DNA of 64,000 nucleotides from Deltaproteobacteria bacterium (GTDB taxonomy: Bacteria > Myxococcota_C > UBA6777), in contig PCBK01000146.1 of NCBI GenBank assembly GCA_002731275.1, positions 19,849 through 83,848 on the forward strand. The letters are read 5' to 3'. The notes under the pieces are model-generated. The model saw only the letters and a list, made by a program, of their open reading frames with translations. It had not been told where the DNA came from and did not search any database. Position 1 is the first letter of the stretch. Every line of letters starts with the position of its first letter. The position numbers and the translations under genes are program-made. Shown piece after piece: positions 47,593 to 55,602 of this stretch.

Positions 47593-47678
47593 GCCTCCAG
47601 GTTGGTCCCGTCGGGGACTGCAGCTGGCGCAACCAGGATAGCCTGGTTTGCAGTCCCCGACGGGACCAACCTGGAGGC
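47593..47678. repeat. 86-bp perfect inverted repeat with nested stem
   Basis: Arms of 30 bases (47593-47622 and 47649-47678, containing CAGGTTGGTCCCGTCGGGGA) are perfect complements. The 26-base loop holds a second 7-bp stem AACCAGG-ATAG-CCTGGTT (47631-47648). Outside the arms, GGTTTGC on the left and GCAAACC on the right extend the pairing imperfectly. It lies in the leader of the TSUP gene, 124 bp before its start. It looks like a dispersed palindromic element or a leader structure. Confidence 0.9.
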
Positions 47679-47802
47679 GCAAACCTGTGAGCCTTCCATG
47701 TCCCAAGAGATGTCAGGAAATCTTCCTGCTCCAGTCACGAAGCCCCCTTCTTTTCCCCTCCCTCATTCCAAAGCTTATCCCCAACAAAAAGGTTCCTCAG
47801 AC

Positions 47803-48513
47803 ATGACACTTGTATGGGTCATCTCCATCATGACAGTCGCCATTATTGGCCAATCGACTTTTGGCTTTGGTGCAGGTCTGATCTCGATCCCCATCCTCTC
47901 CTTGCTGATTGGCGTCAAAGATGGCGTCACGCTCGCCCTTATGCTCCAAACCATGACAGGCCTGTTGGCTTTCCGTGTCTACAAAGACACGCGCTGGGAT
48001 GTCGTCATTCCGATGATGCTGGGCCTGCTCCCAGCGACACTTGTCGGCATTGGCATCCTCAGCTACGTCCCCGAACGCCCCTTAAAGATCTTCCTCTCCG
48101 TCTTCATCGTCTTGTTTCTCTTAAAATCGACGTTTTGGCCAAAGATCACCCTCCCGGGCATCGAACGAACATTTTGGGCGCTCCTCTCAGGTGTGTTGAG
48201 TGGTCTGATCCAGGGGACGATTGGCTGTGGTGGTCCCCCACTGGTGATTTATCTCGATCAGGTCTCCAGTAAAAACGAATTTAGGGCAGGCATTCTTACG
48301 TTGCTGTTCAGCGCGAACGTCCTTCGATTGATCATGTCTGGCCCGGCAGGTTTGTTACATGGTCACATCTTGTGGACTTTTTTGTACGCCTCTCCGTTCT
48401 TGGTGGCAGGGATGGCATTTGGAGACAAGCTGGCGAGTGTGATCAGTGAAGGGGTCTATCGCCGGACCATTCAGATCATTTTGGTGGTCTCAGTGATCTC
48501 ACTGCTTCGGTAA
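47803..48513 (+). CDS. TSUP (TauE/SafE) family permease
   Basis: 236 residues from ATG 47803. The frame is open further upstream, but that part runs through the large inverted repeat and gives non-family sequence. About seven hydrophobic helices are visible, with GQSTFGFGAGLISIPIL near the start and LSGVLSGLIQGTIGCGGPPLVIYL in the middle, the paired G-rich motifs of the family. Such proteins move sulfite, sulfonates or other organic anions across the inner membrane. Its 3' end overlaps the convergent gene by 15 bp. Confidence 0.9.
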   Translation: MTLVWVISIMTVAIIGQSTFGFGAGLISIPILSLLIGVKDGVTLALMLQTMTGLLAFRVYKDTRWDVVIPMMLGLLPATLVGIGILSYVPERPLKIFLSVFIVLFLLKSTFWPKITLPGIERTFWALLSGVLSGLIQGTIGCGGPPLVIYLDQVSSKNEFRAGILTLLFSANVLRLIMSGPAGLLHGHILWTFLYASPFLVAGMAFGDKLASVISEGVYRRTIQIILVVSVISLLR

Positions 48514-49965
48514 AGAGGCTGGACGTGTGGAGGGAGCGGAGGTGGGTAACTTTCCTTTTGTGGACAAGACATCGTAAGGAGCGGGCAACGAAGGCAGCGT
48601 AAAGGACAATTGGTTGTAGACGGAGAGATTGCGTTTGTATCTCCACTTTCCTACTTTGATCTTCTTTGCGCCACAATGGTATTTGTCTTTGAGTGAGATA
48701 GGTTTTCCATCAAATGGCTGGACAGGCTTCTCATCAGTGAGTGATGTGCCTTGCTTGTTGAGGATTTGTTGGTATCGCCACCTATACACACCAGCCATAC
48801 AACGATGTTGATACCAACGCTTGACCTTCTCGGGCTGGTAAACGCGATTGAGGAATATCCCAACCCTCCCGTACCCAATCCCATTCACCGAAAAAAATCG
48901 TTGAAGGGGATTACTGCGGATGCGCTTGCGTACAAATCGAACCATTGGAAGCTCCTTTTTGAAAGACAGTCCACGCGCTGGACGAATGGAGTTTTGGATG
49001 GAGGCGTGGAGAAGCGCCTCAAACACCTTCTCATTTGTCGGCTTAGACACCCAAGGCCACGTCTCAAAACTTTGTTTGCGAAATGTGCCGGAAAAAAGCG
49101 GCGCGTGAAACTCTTGGTGAGCAGCAATCGCTTCGTAGGTCGCGATTGTTTGGAGGACGCGTTCGGGAGTTTGCTCCTCAGCCAAGAGCGCTTTGTAGAC
49201 GGATGTCTTGAGTGTGTCGGAGACTCCTTTGTGGACGATGATAAAGCCAAACGCAGCGCGCAGCTTTTGTCGCAAACGCTGAAAACTCCCAGCCACAATC
49301 CAACCGTAAGAACAACTGGTATCCATCTTGTGGAGCGTTCGATACAGACGAAGCAAGCGCTCTGTGGCGCTCTTCGGTTGGCCATGTCGAAGTTCCCACA
49401 AGGACAAAAAGATCACCGAAGAGACGCCTACATCTGAACGAAGTGACAAGAATCCCAAGATGTCTTTGTCAGCAGGATAACAATCCGTTTGGTACAGCGC
49501 CTGTTCAAACATGCGCGCTGTTTTTTGGACCGTTTTGAACCACTTGAGTCGTTTCTTTCCTTTCGGAAAAAAGGGATCAGGTTTTTTCTTCTTCTTTCTC
49601 AAGGCAATAGCAGACTTTCTCCATTTGCCAAATCGACCGGGCACAGCAGTCCGACGTTTTTTTGGTGGCAAAAACCCCATAAGACGCATCAGCGAGTTTT
49701 GTTCTCTCTGCAAAATGGGATGCTCTGGCAATAAACCACGTGCGAGGAGCACTGTCGTCATGAGCCTTGTCTTGTTCGCTGCAGGGGATATCGTCGCCCT
49801 CATATACTCCCGAAGCAAGGGAGCGCCCAGGGGAAAAGTGTCTGGAGTGACTTTCAGAGAGAACTTGGTGGTGAGGGGTTTTGGAGGACTTGGGGTCAAG
49901 ACAACAAACAACAAGACGACACAAACAAAGCAAATCACCATCAGAAGGAGAAGTTTTTTCAGCAT
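48499..49965 (-). CDS. Basic membrane-anchored protein of unknown function
   Basis: 488 residues from ATG 49965 (AGGTG 7 nt upstream). One N-terminal transmembrane helix (MLKKLLLLMVICFVCVVLLFVVL) is followed by Lys/Arg-rich helical sequence (KWRKSAIALRKKKKKPDPF, KKRLKWFKTVQKTARMFEQAL). The C-terminus is Pro/Ser/Thr-rich (LPTSAPSTRPASLPKQ). No family motif is visible. The high basic content is shared with the proteins at 13470-14642 and 26901-29558, but I see no aligned blocks with them. It is probably exported with the bulk outside the cytoplasm. It is divergent from the PPK2 gene. Confidence 0.72.
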   Translation of the reverse strand: MLKKLLLLMVICFVCVVLLFVVLTPSPPKPLTTKFSLKVTPDTFPLGAPLLREYMRATISPAANKTRLMTTVLLARGLLPEHPILQREQNSLMRLMGFLPPKKRRTAVPGRFGKWRKSAIALRKKKKKPDPFFPKGKKRLKWFKTVQKTARMFEQALYQTDCYPADKDILGFLSLRSDVGVSSVIFLSLWELRHGQPKSATERLLRLYRTLHKMDTSCSYGWIVAGSFQRLRQKLRAAFGFIIVHKGVSDTLKTSVYKALLAEEQTPERVLQTIATYEAIAAHQEFHAPLFSGTFRKQSFETWPWVSKPTNEKVFEALLHASIQNSIRPARGLSFKKELPMVRFVRKRIRSNPLQRFFSVNGIGYGRVGIFLNRVYQPEKVKRWYQHRCMAGVYRWRYQQILNKQGTSLTDEKPVQPFDGKPISLKDKYHCGAKKIKVGKWRYKRNLSVYNQLSFTLPSLPAPYDVLSTKGKLPTSAPSTRPASLPKQ

Positions 49966-50314
49966 GAAAGCACCTGTGTGTGGGTTGAGGCCCGAGATAT
50001 TTGCGTTCCCTTCACAAGGACGTCGAATACCTTGTACAAACGACAAGAAACAACGATCGATTCCACAAAAACAAACGAAAGGCAAAGAAAACCCTTCATC
50101 TTACCGGAAAAATTTGAAAAAGGAAGTGAAAACATGCTCAAATGTTCCCTCGTGACCAACGCTATTTGATCCAGATCAACTCAAAGAAGGATGATTATCA
50201 AACAGACGTGTGACGCGATATGATTATAATGAAGATCGTCTTCAGAGAAGGAGACACGTTAATACCGTGACGTAACAAGTCGAATGAGCCGGACCCAGGC
50301 CGAAAGGAAAGTGG
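49966..50314. other. Divergent region upstream of ppk2
   Basis: About 350 bases. A perfect -10 hexamer TATAAT lies at 50225-50230 on the plus strand, some 85 bp before ppk2, but no good -35 is found 16-18 nt upstream of it. The region may need an activator or another sigma factor. No gene was recognised. Confidence 0.35.
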
Positions 50315-51859
50315 ATGAACCAGGATAAAGAAGTCAAAGAAGTTGAGGAAAGCACAAAATCCACAACCCACGCGAAAGGTCGTGCACAAAAGTCGACAAA
50401 ACAAGTGAAAGCACCATCCAAAGCCGCTTCGACGACCAGCACAACGCCTGCTGCTACGGCCAAAAAACCAGCAGCCACCAAGAAAGTGACTGTGGAGGCG
50501 AAAACCTCGACAAAACGCACAACAGCGACAAAAGCGTCGAAGACCAAGACGACTTCACGCACAACAAAATCCAAGAGCGCACAACCATCAAGTGCCGCCA
50601 AGGTCACAAGCACCCCCACAACAACAGCGAAAAAGGCGACCGCAACAACACCATCAAGCAAATCCAAGAAGACAACGACCTCGGCGAGAAAGACACCCAC
50701 AAAGAAAACGACCGCGACCAAAAAGACGACCACAAAAAAAACACCTGCCAAAAAGGAAGAGGCTGTGACCATCACAGAGCAAGAACGACAAGAACAGGCG
50801 AAGCTGACGGAAAACACACAAAAGAAAAAGGCAGAACGGAAAGTTCGAAGCGCAGAACAAGCCGCCGCAATCGAAAAGAGCGCCAAAAAGGCCGAACAAG
50901 CAAAGAGTCAACCATCCCAAGCCAAGCCAAAGAAAAAGGATGTCGACAAAAAGCTCACCAAAAAAGAGGCCTCCAGGCAACTCAAAGAGTACACAAACCC
51001 TGAAAAGGTCATGTCCGGGACCAGCGTCCTTTCAGGCAAAAAGTTGCTTCGTCTCACAAACGCTGTAGGTGCCTATCCTTATGCCGAGAAAATGGAGCTT
51101 GAAGAATACGAGCGCCAAAAATACTTCCTGCAAATTGAGCTGCTCAAAGCACAGCAGTGGATCAAAGAGAGCGGGCAACGCGTTGTGCTGCTCTTCGAAG
51201 GACGCGACGCAGCAGGAAAAGGTGGGACCATCAAGCGATTTACGGAGCACCTGAACCCACGCGCGGCTCACGTCGTTGCGCTCGAAAAACCATCGGAGCG
51301 GGAGATCGGCGAGTGGTACTTCCAGCGATACATCCAAAAACTCCCAACACGTGGTGAGATGGTGTTCTTTGACCGCTCCTGGTACAACCGCGCTGGTGTC
51401 GAACGTGTGATGGGCTTCTGTAACAACCAAGAGTATCTCGAATTTCTCCGGCAAGCTCCTCAGCTCGAAAGAATGCTTGTCAACTCCGACACGCTGCTGT
51501 TTAAATTCTGGTTCTCCGTCACAAGACAAGAACAGCTGAGACGCTTTCACTCCCGAAAGTTTGATCCCCTCAAACAATGGAAGCTCAGCCCCATCGATCT
51601 GCAATCACTCACTCGTTGGGATGATTACACAGAAGCGCGCAAGACGATGTTCTTCCATACAGATACAGCCGATGCGCCTTGGACAGTGGTCCGCTCCGAC
51701 GACAAAAAGCGTGCGCGCATCAACTGCATCCGCTACTTCCTACACAAGCTCGACTATACAGGCAAAGACGAATCCGTCGTGTACGCACCTGACAACAAAA
51801 TCGTCTGCTCTGTCAAAAGTCGCTACGGCGATGAACTTGAAGACGAGCAAAAAAACTAG
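50315..51859 (+). CDS. ppk2: PPK2 polyphosphate kinase with N-terminal histone-H1-like tail
   Basis: 514 residues from ATG 50315 (AGGAAAG 5 nt upstream). Residues 1 to about 215 are low-complexity Lys/Thr/Ala/Pro (KKTTTSARKTPTKKTTATKK type), like the C-terminal tails of histone H1 and bacterial H1-like proteins, becoming more Glu/Lys-helical near 150-215. The PPK2 domain (about 255-500) has Walker A FEGRDAAGKGG (about 294-304), Walker B VFFDRSWYNRAGVE and lid SRKFDPLKQWKLSPIDL, all intact, matching class I short PPK2. PPK2 transfers phosphate between polyphosphate and nucleotides. Stand-alone PPK2 enzymes are usually 230-300 residues, so the tail nearly doubles the length. A Lys-rich H1-like protein is encoded next and ppx lies nearby. 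Confidence 0.92.
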   Translation: MNQDKEVKEVEESTKSTTHAKGRAQKSTKQVKAPSKAASTTSTTPAATAKKPAATKKVTVEAKTSTKRTTATKASKTKTTSRTTKSKSAQPSSAAKVTSTPTTTAKKATATTPSSKSKKTTTSARKTPTKKTTATKKTTTKKTPAKKEEAVTITEQERQEQAKLTENTQKKKAERKVRSAEQAAAIEKSAKKAEQAKSQPSQAKPKKKDVDKKLTKKEASRQLKEYTNPEKVMSGTSVLSGKKLLRLTNAVGAYPYAEKMELEEYERQKYFLQIELLKAQQWIKESGQRVVLLFEGRDAAGKGGTIKRFTEHLNPRAAHVVALEKPSEREIGEWYFQRYIQKLPTRGEMVFFDRSWYNRAGVERVMGFCNNQEYLEFLRQAPQLERMLVNSDTLLFKFWFSVTRQEQLRRFHSRKFDPLKQWKLSPIDLQSLTRWDDYTEARKTMFFHTDTADAPWTVVRSDDKKRARINCIRYFLHKLDYTGKDESVVYAPDNKIVCSVKSRYGDELEDEQKN

Positions 51860-51957
51860 GTCATATGCGTTCCTACCGGGAACTCAGATGGACTTAGTGT
51901 AACAATCCATATCCCTTATTTCAGAAAAGACATTCCCCATATTTTCGTCAGAAAAAC

Positions 51958-51986
51958 TTGTTCTTGGCGGAACTCTCCTTTACAAT
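51958..51986 (+). promoter_or_regulatory. Possible promoter of the H1-like gene
   Basis: TTGTTC (51958-51963) and TACAAT (51981-51986, five of six) with a 17-nt spacer. It leaves a leader of about 145 nt before the ATG at 52138. Just after ppk2, a small hairpin GTTCC-TACCG-GGAAC (near 51870) may separate the two transcripts. Confidence 0.4.
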
Positions 51987-52137
51987 GGATGGTTCGGATG
52001 CCGAGAAATAGGACGAACAAAGAGGTTTGCGTGACAGTCAAAAGTCATGTCGCACCCATATCTCTTTCATGCGTTTTGGCACCAGGTTGGTCAAGATTGG
52101 CTGACCTGACCTCATCAACAACACACAGGAGTCCATC

Positions 52138-52623
52138 ATGGCAGCTTCCAAAAAAGCAAAGAAAAAGCCAGGAAAACAAACCAAATCACCCAAAGCACCA
52201 GCCAAAGAGGCCGTGAAGAAGGTGAACAAAGCAAAGAAATCGGTAGAGAGTGCAATGAAAAAAGTCGAAAACGCAAAAGCCGACGCCAAAAAAGCGGACA
52301 AGAAAGCGTCCAAAGCCAAAAGCGATGCCAAGAGCGCTGACAAGGACCTCAAGAAGGCAAAAGAAGCAGCCAAAAAGGCTGTCAAAAAGCTCGAAAAAGC
52401 AAAGGCCGTGAAGAAGGCCAAGAGCGAGCAGAAAAAGAAAGAGGCCAAAAAGGCAAAGAAGAAAGAGACCCAAGACACCGCGAAAAAGAAGAGCAAGAAG
52501 AAAAGCAAAAAGAAAGCCGCCAAGAAACCCAAAAAGGTCGCAAAGACCAAAAAAGTGTCGAAGCCCAAGAAGAAAAAAGGCACAACCAAAAAGAAAAGCA
52601 CCGCGAAAAAAGGCAAAAAATAA
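52138..52623 (+). CDS. Histone-H1-like Lys/Ala-rich protein
   Basis: 161 residues from ATG 52138 (AGGAG about 8 nt upstream). Close to half the residues are lysine, with Ala, Ser, Thr and Asp/Glu making up most of the rest. The middle (about 20-85) has alternating Lys and Asp/Ala in a helical pattern (KADAKKADKKASKAKSDAKSADK). The C-terminal third is KKKSKKKSKKKAAKKPKK-like with PKK units. Such proteins bind DNA non-specifically and compact the nucleoid; their lysine tracts can also bind polyphosphate. It lies between ppk2 and a convergent ppx-sixA pair. The nucleoid role is known for the type, not shown here. Confidence 0.85.
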   Translation: MAASKKAKKKPGKQTKSPKAPAKEAVKKVNKAKKSVESAMKKVENAKADAKKADKKASKAKSDAKSADKDLKKAKEAAKKAVKKLEKAKAVKKAKSEQKKKEAKKAKKKETQDTAKKKSKKKSKKKAAKKPKKVAKTKKVSKPKKKKGTTKKKSTAKKGKK

Positions 52624-52677
52624 GCCCTCACGATGACGTCTTCCCCCCTCCTCTACTGACCGATGCCCCCCATCATA

Positions 52678-54192
52678 TCAACCATCCGCTGCCTGTGGCT
52701 CCAATACGATATTCAATTGAATACCAATATACGACAGGTTCTTGCGTTCCTTTTCAAGATCAGCCTTGAGTAACGCCCGTGCTTCGAGCCATTGCGCATC
52801 GCACATCAAAAAGACCTGGTCACCGTCGATCTCCAACCTGACAGGTAACAAATCTGTTTTGACTCTCTGACGACAAAACAAGACCGCCAATCGCAACAAC
52901 ACACACAAGCGTTTGATCGGCTCCGTCAACAGCTCAGGCAAAACCATCTGTTCTGGTTTACATTTTCGCCGATGATACAACACCAACGTCGCCAAGAGTT
53001 GTTGCTCCTGGAAGGAGAATCCAGCGAGGTCAGCGTTCGCCAAGACATACGCTCCATGTCGGTGGTAACGTCGATGTGATATCTGCAATCCAATTTCGTG
53101 TAAGAGTCCGGCCCACCGCAACAAATTTTGATGTTTTTCCTTCGCCCAATACCCCTTCACTTGGTGAAAAAAGTGGACCGCGAGGTCTGCGACTTGCTCC
53201 GCCTGAACACGATCAATCCGCCAGTTGTTCATAAACGACTGGACCGTATGTTCACGCACATCACTCTTCTCCATCCGTCCGATCAAGTCGTACAGAAGAC
53301 CTTCCCGAAGCGCCTGTTTTGAGACCTCCATCTCTTCGATTTGCAACATCTCAAAGACCGCGATCAGATCCGCTAATCCACCGGCCAGGACTGGACGACG
53401 TGATTTTTTGAGCGATTCAAAAGAGAGCTTATCGACATGGCCGGCTTTGATCATCTCACGCCGCAGCGCGTACAACGAATCCAACGTGATCCCAGACGGA
53501 CTCCAACCGCGCTCCAACACAATCCTTCGGATGGCCTTGATCGTCCCCGAGCAGCCAATTGTGTGCTCCCAAGTCGACTGGATTAACCTTTGAGAGACAG
53601 GTAGGATAGACAGCTTGGCGCTTAAAGAAGCTCGCTCAAAACGCTCAAACGTAAGCTGACCGTCATCGAAGTACCTCTTAGAGAGCTCAACGCACCCTGT
53701 CGAGACACTCTCTGTAAGCTCCATATCCATCCCTTCACCGAGAATCATCTCGGTGCTTCCTCCGCCAATATCGATAATCAATCGTTTACCGGACTGTGTA
53801 GAGTGTCCATTGGCCACACCGAGATAGATGAGTCGAGCCTCTTCGCGACCGGAGATCACTTCGATGGGATGCCCCAACACCTCCGTGGCTTTCTTGATAA
53901 ACTCGCTGGCATTTCGGGCTTTGCGGAGCGTATTTGTTCCGGCCACACGGACGGATCCTTGTGGAAGAGCCTCTAAACGTTGTCGAAACTTCTTCAGGGC
54001 TTGAAGCCCCCTCTCCTGCACCTCATCGGTGAGAAGTTTGTCTTCTGTCAATCCTCCACCGAGCCGCACACTCTCCCGCAAACTGTCAATTTTGGAGAGA
54101 CGACCATCTGCATCGACTTTTGCGACGAGCATGTGAAAACTGTTTGAACCAAGATCCACTGAAGCCAGCGTTTCGTGGGTTTGATCTGTCAT
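52678..54192 (-). CDS. ppx: Ppx/GppA-family exopolyphosphatase
   Basis: 504 residues from ATG 54192 (AAAGGC about 9 nt upstream). The ASKHA-fold phosphatase domain (about 1-300) has SVDLGSNSFHMLVAKV and LIIDIGGGSTEMILG, and an HD-like C-terminal domain (about 310-480) carries LLRWAGLLHEIGLQISHRRYHRHGAY. The family releases phosphate from polyphosphate or removes the 5' phosphate of pppGpp. The start lies 16 nt after the sixA stop, so the two are probably co-transcribed. With ppk2 and the H1-like gene next door, polyphosphate is the more likely substrate. Confidence 0.92.
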   Translation of the reverse strand: MTDQTHETLASVDLGSNSFHMLVAKVDADGRLSKIDSLRESVRLGGGLTEDKLLTDEVQERGLQALKKFRQRLEALPQGSVRVAGTNTLRKARNASEFIKKATEVLGHPIEVISGREEARLIYLGVANGHSTQSGKRLIIDIGGGSTEMILGEGMDMELTESVSTGCVELSKRYFDDGQLTFERFERASLSAKLSILPVSQRLIQSTWEHTIGCSGTIKAIRRIVLERGWSPSGITLDSLYALRREMIKAGHVDKLSFESLKKSRRPVLAGGLADLIAVFEMLQIEEMEVSKQALREGLLYDLIGRMEKSDVREHTVQSFMNNWRIDRVQAEQVADLAVHFFHQVKGYWAKEKHQNLLRWAGLLHEIGLQISHRRYHRHGAYVLANADLAGFSFQEQQLLATLVLYHRRKCKPEQMVLPELLTEPIKRLCVLLRLAVLFCRQRVKTDLLPVRLEIDGDQVFLMCDAQWLEARALLKADLEKERKNLSYIGIQLNIVLEPQAADG

Positions 54193-54208
54193 AGACGTTG
54201 CCTTTGTA

Positions 54209-54736
54209 TCAAATGTTTAGAGAGGATGGTATGTCGCCGATTTGTTCGAGCATTTTACGTGTCATTAGCCATTTCAAATCACATGCACCTGCTGTTGGGT
54301 GACCTTCGCAAGAAAGATACGCAACACCTCCCTTTTGAAAGTACATAAAAGGATCATGTGTTCCCACAGTCAGATACGCCAGACACTCGGAGAGATAGGT
54401 TTCGTGACCGACGAGCATCACTGTACTCTCCTGATCATAAAGCCGAAGTTCTTTGAGCAGCTCTTCAGGATGTTTGTATGGCAAAAGCGCCTCTACAGAG
54501 GCGATCGTGTCGAGGTTGTAGGCATCTTTGAGCAGCTCTGCGGTCTGCATCGCACGTACCCATGGACTACTCATCATCACATCGACATGCCCAAGGAGCT
54601 GCCGCAAACCACGAATCGCGACCTGCATCTTCGCGATACCTTTTTTTGTCAGGGGTCGTTGGCCCTCTTCTCGACCTTTGGAGAGCCACTTCAAAGAATC
54701 TTTTGCAGGCGCATGCCTTACAATGACGATGTCCAT
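54209..54736 (-). CDS. sixA: SixA-type phosphohistidine phosphatase
   Basis: 175 residues. The RHA catalytic motif at the N-terminus (MDIVIVRHAPAKD), MMSSPWVRAMQTAELL and the second catalytic His in MLVGHETYLSE define the histidine phosphatase superfamily, SixA branch. The family removes phosphate from phosphohistidine in HPt domains or the PTS. It is the first gene of a likely two-gene unit with ppx, a pairing often seen in bacteria. ATG at 54736; the ribosome-binding site is weak (AAAGGTG some 7 nt upstream). Confidence 0.9.
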   Translation of the reverse strand: MDIVIVRHAPAKDSLKWLSKGREEGQRPLTKKGIAKMQVAIRGLRQLLGHVDVMMSSPWVRAMQTAELLKDAYNLDTIASVEALLPYKHPEELLKELRLYDQESTVMLVGHETYLSECLAYLTVGTHDPFMYFQKGGVAYLSCEGHPTAGACDLKWLMTRKMLEQIGDIPSSLNI

Positions 54737-54959
54737 TTACCACACCTTTCGTCAAGTCTTCTCAACTCACATGCTTTCAGCCCTTTCGCGAACACTTTAT
54801 CGTATTCAGCGGCCTTGAGGCCTTGAGATACACCTGCGAAGCAAAAATGTAAAGAAACATCCACTCCCCACCAACACGACAAACTTGACATCAACTCAAG
54901 CTTTGCCACTTTGTACACATGACGACAAAAAACGAACCCACCAGACAAAAGGCGAAGAT

Positions 54960-55568
54960 ATGACACACCCAAATTGGGAGCAACGATACGTAGAGAACAA
55001 TATCCCGTGGGAGACCAACAAACCAGACATCCACCTTCAACGGCTCTTTGGTGATCTCGACATCTCATCAGGCAAGGCCATAGAGATCGGTTGCGGCACG
55101 GGAAACAACGTCATCTGGCTCCAACAACAAGGACTCGAAACACTCGGCCTGGACATGTCCCCAACGGCCATCTCCATGGCGAGAGAGAAAGCAAAACAAC
55201 AAAGCTCACAGGCCCAATTTGAAGTCAAGAACTTCCTCACCGAAGACATAGAAGACCGCTTTGACTTTGCTTATGATAGAGGTTGTTTCCATACCTTCAG
55301 TGACACAGAAACACGCTCGCAATTCGCTTCACGCCTCGCAGCCCTCTTAGAACCCAAAGGTATCTGGCACAGCTTAATTGGTTCAACAGACGGTCCACCC
55401 AGAGACTTTGGACCTCCAAGGAGAAGCGCAGCGGAGATCTGCGCCGCCGTCGAACCCTACTTTGAAATTCAGAGACTGACCGCTGTCACTTTCGACGAAG
55501 GCGATCACAAACAAGCAAAAGCATGGATACTTGTCGCACAAAAACGTGAAGATACACCCTCCCCTTGA
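54960..55568 (+). CDS. Class I SAM-dependent methyltransferase (TPMT-like)
   Basis: 202 residues from ATG 54960 (AAGGCG 6 nt upstream). It opens with NWEQRYVENNIPWETNKPD, the W-x-x-RY-x-x-PW opening of the thiopurine/thiol methyltransferase-like group. The SAM-binding motif I is AIEIGCGTGNNVIWL, followed by LGLDMSPTAI and FDFAYDRGCFHTF. The acceptor is not predictable. It is divergent from sixA (223 bp between starts) and convergent with the subtilase gene (34 bp between stops). Confidence 0.9.
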   Translation: MTHPNWEQRYVENNIPWETNKPDIHLQRLFGDLDISSGKAIEIGCGTGNNVIWLQQQGLETLGLDMSPTAISMAREKAKQQSSQAQFEVKNFLTEDIEDRFDFAYDRGCFHTFSDTETRSQFASRLAALLEPKGIWHSLIGSTDGPPRDFGPPRRSAAEICAAVEPYFEIQRLTAVTFDEGDHKQAKAWILVAQKREDTPSP

Positions 55569-55602
55569 GGACGCTGGCGAAGCGAAAAACGGCCCAAGAT
55601 CA

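Noticed and set aside
47527..47802. N-terminal extension of the TSUP permease
   Set aside because: It reads through both arms of the large inverted repeat and lacks a helix or family motif.
50242..50886. Hydrophobic, membrane-protein-like frame on the minus strand
   Set aside because: It is the complement of the Lys/Thr/Ala-rich tail of PPK2; lysine codons read as Phe/Leu/Val on the other strand.
52038..52631. Phe/Leu-rich frame on the minus strand
   Set aside because: Complement of the H1-like Lys-rich gene, for the same reason.
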